Shown here piece by piece: positions 12,834 to 17,352 of a stretch of DNA of 17,352 bases (position 1 is the stretch's first letter; each line of letters opens with the position of its first letter). Under the pieces are notes generated by a model. That model ran no database searches and was not told the DNA's origin. It saw only the letters and a list, made by a program, of their open reading frames with translations. The stretch covers positions 1 through 17,352 of the forward strand of contig JAFVYE010000015.1 of NCBI GenBank assembly GCA_017500745.1, written 5' to 3'. The position numbers and the translations under genes were made by a program. Source of the DNA: Clostridia bacterium (GTDB lineage: Bacteria > Bacillota > Clostridia > Christensenellales > CAG-917).

Positions 12834-12862
12834 ATTATAGAACAAAGTAGTTCAATAGTCAA
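12834..12862 (-). promoter_or_regulatory. Strong sigma-A-type promoter of rny
   Basis: On the minus strand TTGACT (12862-12857), 17 nt, then TATAAT (12839-12834): 5/6 and 6/6 to consensus. The predicted start near 12827 gives a 5' leader of about 44 nt with a small GGGC-AAA-GCCC hairpin before the ribosome site. Confidence 0.88.
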
Positions 12863-12870
12863 TTTTTTGA

Positions 12871-12903
12871 GGGGTCATAATAAACTTTATGTTTATTAGC
12901 CCC
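12871..12903. other. Long inverted repeat between recA and the rny promoter
   Basis: GGGG...TAATAAAC-TTTAT-GTTTATTA.CCCC forms an 8-bp perfect stem extended by a GGGG/CCCC base after a small mismatch. It ends 8 nt upstream of the rny -35. Neither strand has a proper T-run after it (minus strand continues TCAAAAAA), so it is not a standard intrinsic terminator; it may still end recA transcripts or bind a regulator. Confidence 0.6.
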
Positions 12904-12998
12904 AAAATCTTTGCAAAAAACAAGCGTTGATGTGGGTTTTCAGCAAGAAAAACCTCTTATTTTGCCAGTTTTGTTGCGATTTGATCAAGTTGGCTCAA

Positions 12999-13979
12999 TT
13001 AGAAACCAAGTTTTTCACGGACTTTGGCGTTGATTTCATCGGCCACATCAGCGTTGTTGCGGAGATATTCAAGCACTCTTTCTCTGCCTTGACCGATCTT
13101 TTCATCGTTGTAGCTGAACCAGCTTCCGCTCTTTTGGATGATGCCCTTTTCAACAGCAACGTCAACCATACAGCCAAGGGCGGAGATGCCTGTGCCGTAA
13201 AGGATGTCAAACTCTGCAACTTTGAAAGGAGGTGCAACTTTGTTTTTGACAATCTTTGCTTTGACGTGGTTGCCAACAATTTCGGTGCCGTCCTTGAGGG
13301 CGTCTGTCTTGCGGATGTCAATGCGGACTGATGCGTAGAATTTGAGTGCCTTTCCGCCTGTGGTCACTTCGGGATTGCCGTACATGACTCCAACCTTTTC
13401 ACGAAGTTGGTTGATGAAGATGATGGTGCACTTTGACTTTGATGCAACTGCTGTCAATTTGCGCAATGCTTGTGACATGAGTCTTGCTTGAAGTCCCACG
13501 TGACTATCGCCCATTTCGCCGTCAATTTCTGCTTGGGGAGTGAGGGCTGCAACTGAGTCAACAACAACGATGTCAATTGCTCCACTTCTGACAAGTGTTT
13601 CAAGGATTTCAAGTGCTTGTTCACCGCTGTCTGGTTGTGAAATGTACAAATCCTCAATTGCCACACCCAGCTTTGATGCGTACATAGGATCAAGTGCGTG
13701 CTCTGCATCTATGAATGCTGCTGTGCCACCTGTCTTTTGCACTTCTGCTACTGCGTGGAGTGCCACGGTGGTTTTGCCTGATGATTCAGGTCCATAAATT
13801 TCAATGATTCTGCCCTTGGGGAATCCACCTATTCCAAGAGCGCTGTCAAGGGTGAGACAACCGGATGAAACAGCTTCTACTTGTTGCACCATTTCGCCGT
13901 CCATCTTCATGATTGAGCCCTTGCCATATTTCTTTTCGATTGCTTGAAGAGCAAGTTCGAGATTGGTTTTTTCTGCCAT
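12999..13979 (-). CDS. recA: Recombinase RecA
   Basis: DNA-dependent ATPase that forms filaments on single-stranded DNA for strand exchange and, where LexA exists, SOS induction. It has Walker A GPESSGKTT (residues 63-71), the Walker B-type strand IVVVDSVAAL, the DNA-binding loop regions GEMGDSHVGLQARLMSQALRKL and INQLREKVGVMYGNPEVTTGGKALKFYAS, and a C-terminal domain ending ...ADVADEINAKVREKLGF. At 326 residues it is shorter than most RecA (about 345-350) because the acidic C-terminal tail is absent. AAAGGAG lies 7 nt before the ATG. There is no obvious LexA-type box in the 32-nt gap to cinA, so transcription probably comes from upstream. Confidence 0.98.
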   Translation of the reverse strand: MAEKTNLELALQAIEKKYGKGSIMKMDGEMVQQVEAVSSGCLTLDSALGIGGFPKGRIIEIYGPESSGKTTVALHAVAEVQKTGGTAAFIDAEHALDPMYASKLGVAIEDLYISQPDSGEQALEILETLVRSGAIDIVVVDSVAALTPQAEIDGEMGDSHVGLQARLMSQALRKLTAVASKSKCTIIFINQLREKVGVMYGNPEVTTGGKALKFYASVRIDIRKTDALKDGTEIVGNHVKAKIVKNKVAPPFKVAEFDILYGTGISALGCMVDVAVEKGIIQKSGSWFSYNDEKIGQGRERVLEYLRNNADVADEINAKVREKLGF

Positions 13980-14011
13980 TAGAGTTCTCCTTTATCTATT
14001 TTTTCACCGAC

Positions 14012-14707
14012 TTACAAGAGCAAAATGTCCCCACGTAAATACCTTACGAGGTAGAACAATGCCAAGTTTGCCGTTGCGTTTCTGATTTGATTTCGGTCTC
14101 CCGAAAGACGTCTTTCAAAGACTGTGATAAACTCCCCTCCCCCAACGCCGATGTATACAAGCCCAACGGGCTTGCCTTCATCTCCTGCGGGGCCTGCAAG
14201 CCCTGTGGTGGCAAGGCCAATGTTGACCTTTGGCGACAAAAGCCCTTGCACCATTGCGTGAGCTGTCTCTCTTGACACGGTGCCATACTCGCCAATGAAA
14301 CCACGGGGGATTGAAAGACGGTCCATCTTTGAATGGCGATTGTAGCACACTATGCCTTCATAAAAGTTTTCGCTGATGCCGGGCACAGACGTGAGGCGGG
14401 AGCATATCTCCCCTCCTGTCAAGCTCTCTGCCACGGACAGCACCTTTTTGTTGCGTTTGAGCAGTTTTGCCGCAAGGGTGTGCAATGACGTGTCCTCTGT
14501 GGCATAGACTTGCTCATTGAAGCAGTTGTAAACGTAGGACTTGACCACCTCAAAGCTCTCTCTTGTGCCTGCGGAGGTCATGGTTATCTTCGCGTCAAGA
14601 CAATCTTCTTCCACGTCAAAGGTGACTCCCATACCGAGAAAGTCACTTAGTTTGAGACGTATCGTTGCGTTGTCAAGCCCGCAAATTTTTACAACTTCTT
14701 GTATCAT
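14012..14707 (-). CDS. cinA: CinA-type nicotinamide-nucleotide amidase lacking the N-terminal domain
   Basis: Hydrolyses nicotinamide mononucleotide to nicotinate mononucleotide in NAD salvage (PncC activity). The 231-residue protein has the C-terminal CinA domain with SVAESLTGGEICSRLTSVPGIS (AESLTGG 93-99, containing the catalytic Ser), Y122 and K127 in CYNRHSK, and TTGLAGPAGDEGKPVGLVYIG. It also keeps, at residues 1-75, the small middle domain that precedes this in full-length CinA (VVKICGLDNATIRLKL...TSAGTRESFEVV...VYATEDTSLHTLAAKLL). The N-terminal MoCF/COG1058 domain is missing, and pgsA occupies the upstream DNA. No ribosome site precedes ATG 14707; a hairpin does. The pgsA-cinA-recA-rny order is typical of Firmicutes. 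Confidence 0.9.
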   Translation of the reverse strand: MIQEVVKICGLDNATIRLKLSDFLGMGVTFDVEEDCLDAKITMTSAGTRESFEVVKSYVYNCFNEQVYATEDTSLHTLAAKLLKRNKKVLSVAESLTGGEICSRLTSVPGISENFYEGIVCYNRHSKMDRLSIPRGFIGEYGTVSRETAHAMVQGLLSPKVNIGLATTGLAGPAGDEGKPVGLVYIGVGGGEFITVFERRLSGDRNQIRNATANLALFYLVRYLRGDILLL

Positions 14708-14708
14708 A

Positions 14709-14737
14709 TCAAATTTTGATTTAACAAAGTTAAATCA
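14709..14737 (-). other. Overlapping hairpins between pgsA and cinA
   Basis: GATTTAAC-AAA-GTTAAATC (14719-14737) is a perfect 8-bp stem starting right after the pgsA stop. ATCAAATTTTGAT (14709-14721) is a second palindrome that shares three bases with it, so the two cannot form together. The cinA ATG follows within 2 nt and has no Shine-Dalgarno. Confidence 0.6.
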
Positions 14738-15421
14738 CTACTCTGCCTTTTCTTGTGTGTCCTCTGTGCTCTCTGTGATTGTGTCATCACATTTTGCATC
14801 TTGCTCCTCTGCGCTTTCTTGCACGGGTTCATCAAAGAGCACTGCCTTGTTTTTGAGGATATAGTTGAGCCCAGACACCACCGTCATGATTGCGCCAGCA
14901 TAGTAAACTATTGTGCCCATCCATGCAATAACCTCGTGGACTCCTGCCATGATGAGAAAACCAAGAGAAATGTCAAGAAGGTTGGTTTTGATTTTTCCGT
15001 AAATGTCCGCCGCCAACACAAGACCCTTTTTGGCTGCGATGGTTCTGAATGCCCCAACAATCAGCTCTCTTGACAGAATGATGCCACCAAAGAGTGCAAT
15101 GATGAAGGTGTTGAAGGGGAAGATTTCAAGCCCTGCTCCGTGTGCAATGACCAAAAACAGCATGATGACCACAACAACCTTGTCTGCAATGGGATCAAGG
15201 AACTTGCCAAGGTCGGTGACCGTCTTTGTTTTTCTTGCAATATAGCCGTCAACAAAGTCAGTTGCGCAAAGCACCATAAACAGAAAGCACGCCACAGTCA
15301 TAAGTGACACGTACGTGACGTAGTCTGCGCTGAAAACCATGCCCAAAACGTAAAACAATACGGTGGGTATTATGAGGAATATTCTTGCAATTGTAATTTT
15401 GGTTGCCAATGTAATTTTCAT
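14738..15421 (-). CDS. pgsA: CDP-diacylglycerol-glycerol-3-phosphate 3-phosphatidyltransferase
   Basis: Integral membrane enzyme making phosphatidylglycerol phosphate from CDP-diacylglycerol and glycerol 3-phosphate. The CDP-alcohol phosphotransferase signature is complete: D55-x2-D58-G-x2-A-R-x8-G72-x3-D76-x3-D80 (TDFVDGYIARKTKTVTDLGKFLDPIAD). The N-terminus TLATKITIARIFLIIPTVLFYVL is typical of PgsA, and about five to six hydrophobic segments follow. The last 30 residues (EPVQESAEEQDAKCDDTITESTEDTQEKAE) form a polar, acidic tail beyond the usual end. The start overlaps the rimO stop as ATGA. Phosphatidylglycerophosphate synthase is favoured over other CDP-alcohol transferases by position next to cinA-recA. 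Confidence 0.93.
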   Translation of the reverse strand: MKITLATKITIARIFLIIPTVLFYVLGMVFSADYVTYVSLMTVACFLFMVLCATDFVDGYIARKTKTVTDLGKFLDPIADKVVVVIMLFLVIAHGAGLEIFPFNTFIIALFGGIILSRELIVGAFRTIAAKKGLVLAADIYGKIKTNLLDISLGFLIMAGVHEVIAWMGTIVYYAGAIMTVVSGLNYILKNKAVLFDEPVQESAEEQDAKCDDTITESTEDTQEKAE

Positions 15422-16722
15422 ATTGCCTTCCCTACAAGGTCTATGCCGTCCACTCCAACGATTTCTACATCATAGAACTCGCCAATGTGGACCTCCTTGT
15501 CTGCTGTAAAGTAAACGATATTGTCAATGTCGGGAGCTTGAAAGCTTGCTCTGCCACTGAACAATTGTTTGTCGTAGTCAATTTCATCATAGATGACCTT
15601 GATGACCTTGCCTACAAGTTGACTGTTGCGCTTGTTTATGACATCGGTTTGAATATCTTTCAAACGATTGGCTCTTGCCACCTTGACTTCCTCGTCAAGA
15701 TGACCGTCCATTCTGTCCGCAGGAGTGCCTTCTTCACGGGAGTATGCAAAAAATCCTGCGTAGTCTATGTTGCCTTCTCTTATAAACTCCACCAACTTTT
15801 GATGGGCTTCCTCTGTTTCGCCGGGGAAACCACAAATGAAGGAGGAACGGAGAGTTATGCCCCTTTCTCTCATCTTCTTGATGAGAGCCCTTGTGTAATC
15901 CTCCCCTGCTCGTCTGCCCATACGCTTCAAAGTGTCGCCATCAATGTGTTGCAGAGGCACGTCTGCATATTTGGCCACTTTGGGATTGGACACAATCATG
16001 TCAATGATGTCGTCATCAATTGCTTCGGGCTCAAGGTACAAAAGACGAATGAGGTCAAAGTCCATCTGGCTAAGTGCGTTTACAAGCTCAATAAGGTGTG
16101 ATTTGCCGTCAAAGTCAACGCCGTATCTGGTCACGTCTTGAGCCACCAAAATCAGCTCCTTGACCCCTTCCTTTTCAAGAGTTTTTGCCTCGTTGAGCAA
16201 GTCCTCCATCTTTTCAGAGCGATATTTGCCTCTGATTGATGGGATTGCGCAATATGTACAATGATTGTTGCATCCGTCTGCAATCTTGAGATAAGCGTAG
16301 TGATAAGGCGTGGTGAGCACTCTGCCACCATAGAAGCTGTCTCCGCATGCGCAACTGTAGATTTTGTCACCCTTTGTGATTTTGTCCACGGTGTCGCAAA
16401 TGCCGTCATAGTCCGCAATACCCAAAAATGCGTCTACTTGGGGGAACTCCTTTTCAAGAGTGTCCAGGTATCTTTGAGGGAGGCATCCTGTGACAATTAT
16501 CTTTTTCTTTTTATGATGACGCTTGTGCTCTACTGCAGAGAGAATTTCATCAATGGCCTCGCTTTTGGCATCGTCTGTGAATGCACAAGTGTTGACAACG
16601 ATGACGTCTGCGTCCTCTTCATTGCCAACCAAGGTGTGTCCCCCTGCCACGAGGCGGGCAAGCATCTTTTCTGTGTCCACTCGGTTTTTGTCGCAACCAA
16701 GTGAAATTGCGCCTATTTTCAT
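15418..16722 (-). CDS. rimO: Ribosomal protein S12 methylthiotransferase RimO
   Basis: Radical-SAM enzyme that adds a methylthio group to the conserved aspartate of ribosomal protein S12. The 434-residue protein has the N-terminal UPF0004 domain beginning MKIGAISLGCDKNRVDTE, with cluster cysteines C10, C46 and C80. The radical-SAM motif C151-x3-C155-x2-C158 lies in DGCNNHCTYCAIPSIRGKYRS, and a C-terminal TRAM domain (about 370-434) follows. The LGCDKNRVD start and IPSIRGKYRS sequence are characteristic of RimO rather than MiaB. ATG 16722 is preceded by AAGGA overlapping the ftsK stop, with 5 nt spacing. The stop overlaps pgsA. Confidence 0.97.
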   Translation of the reverse strand: MKIGAISLGCDKNRVDTEKMLARLVAGGHTLVGNEEDADVIVVNTCAFTDDAKSEAIDEILSAVEHKRHHKKKKIIVTGCLPQRYLDTLEKEFPQVDAFLGIADYDGICDTVDKITKGDKIYSCACGDSFYGGRVLTTPYHYAYLKIADGCNNHCTYCAIPSIRGKYRSEKMEDLLNEAKTLEKEGVKELILVAQDVTRYGVDFDGKSHLIELVNALSQMDFDLIRLLYLEPEAIDDDIIDMIVSNPKVAKYADVPLQHIDGDTLKRMGRRAGEDYTRALIKKMRERGITLRSSFICGFPGETEEAHQKLVEFIREGNIDYAGFFAYSREEGTPADRMDGHLDEEVKVARANRLKDIQTDVINKRNSQLVGKVIKVIYDEIDYDKQLFSGRASFQAPDIDNIVYFTADKEVHIGEFYDVEIVGVDGIDLVGKAI

Positions 16723-16730
16723 AACTATCC

Positions 16731-17352
16731 TTATTCTTCTTCGTTGTTTGCAGCAAGCAGCTCCTCATACTCCTCTTGGGTGAGGTTGACTCTTGAACGC
16801 TTGGGGTCTTTTTCATCGGGGACAAGGACTCCCATGTCCTTCATCATGTCCCAAATGCGTGCTGCCTTTTGGAAGCCAAGGCCAAGTTTTCTTTGGAGAT
16901 ATGAGATTGAGATGGGCTCATCCATACCAATTTGCAATGCGTCAAAGAACACGGGGTCTTGACCTTTTTGCTTGCGCTTGTCTGTAGATTTGCCCTCTTC
17001 CTTTTCGGGAGTGTCGCTGACCTCCTTGAAGATTTGATCCTTGACTGTGGGATCGTACACGCTGTCGTTGTTCTTTTTGATGAAATCAACGATGGCCTTG
17101 ACCTCTTCACTGCTGACAAAGGAGCCCTGCATACGCACAGGCAAGGGTGTCTTTGCGGTCATATAGAGCATGTCGCCGTTGCCAAGAAGCTTTTCTGCTC
17201 CGCCAGCGTCAAGGATTGTACGGCTGTCCGGGCCTGCTGTAACACGGAATGCAATACGTGTGGGCAGGTTGTTTTTGATTGTTCCGCTGACCACGTCAAC
17301 AGAAGGTCTTTGAGTTGCCAAAATCAAGTGGATGCCAACTGCACGAGCAAGA
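16731..17352 (-). CDS. DNA translocase FtsK/SpoIIIE, C-terminal part (runs off right edge)
   Basis: The frame is open to the right edge; about 206 residues of the C-terminus are present. It begins within the RecA-like motor, at RAVGIHLILATQRPSVDVVSGTIKNNLPTRIAFRV...DSRTILDAGGAEKLLGNGDMLY, the most conserved FtsK/SpoIIIE signature. A charged linker follows (about 115-140 of the visible part), then the winged-helix gamma domain ISISYLQRKLGLGFQKAARIWDMMKDMGVLVPDEKDPKRSRVNL, which reads orienting DNA sequences. These proteins pump chromosomal DNA through the closing division or sporulation septum. Whether this is the vegetative or sporulation version cannot be told from the C-terminus. It ends 8 nt before rimO. 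Confidence 0.95.
   Translation of the reverse strand, partial: LARAVGIHLILATQRPSVDVVSGTIKNNLPTRIAFRVTAGPDSRTILDAGGAEKLLGNGDMLYMTAKTPLPVRMQGSFVSSEEVKAIVDFIKKNNDSVYDPTVKDQIFKEVSDTPEKEEGKSTDKRKQKGQDPVFFDALQIGMDEPISISYLQRKLGLGFQKAARIWDMMKDMGVLVPDEKDPKRSRVNLTQEEYEELLAANNEEE

Noticed and set aside
12152..12850. A 232-codon plus-strand frame opposite rny
   Set aside because: It is antisense to the coiled-coil part of RNase Y. The serine-rich, repetitive translation is the mirror of the Glu/Lys-rich codons.
13980..14011. LexA/SOS box upstream of recA
   Set aside because: I looked for the GAAC-N4-GTTC-type Firmicutes box in this short gap and found none.

Overview
The window looks like chromosome from an endospore-forming member of the Firmicutes, class Clostridia. 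The evidence is a complete spoIIIAA-AH operon and conserved Clostridia-type gene order on both sides of it (efp upstream; asp23-nusB-xseA-xseB-ispA downstream; ftsK-rimO-pgsA-cinA-recA-rny further upstream). The genus cannot be read from the sequence. Almost every gene is on the minus strand, so the operons run from high to low coordinates.

Right part (about 9870-17352, read right to left): the 3' end of an FtsK/SpoIIIE DNA translocase, rimO, pgsA, a shortened cinA, recA, then a strong promoter (12834-12862) driving rny, a short M24 peptidase and efp, closed by a hairpin terminator at 9822-9851. These genes cover chromosome translocation, ribosomal protein S12 modification, phospholipid synthesis, recombination, mRNA decay and translation.

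Middle (5078-9637): the eight spoIIIA genes, tightly packed with ATGA or short overlaps and ending in a terminator. They encode the mother-cell half of the channel that feeds the engulfed forespore. SpoIIIAG is unusually compact here. An asp23-nusB unit follows, with a near-consensus promoter that places the predicted transcription start exactly on the asp23 start codon, then its own terminator, then xseA-xseB-ispA (exonuclease VII and prenyl diphosphate synthase).

Left part (1-1884): this is the least ordinary region. It holds tRNA-Gly(GCC) and tRNA-Cys(GCA) on the minus strand, tRNA-Leu(UAA) on the plus strand, and the 5' portion of a degenerate EAL-like protein gene running off the left edge. 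Both the Leu and Gly tRNA genes are followed by tandem repeats whose units contain the 3' tail of that same tRNA, CCA included. The Leu unit is about 120 bp and carries exchangeable terminator hairpins; the Gly unit is 44 bp. A 28-nt copy of the 5' end of tRNA-Leu also lies between its promoter and the intact gene. This repeated amplification of tRNA ends is the observation most worth following up.
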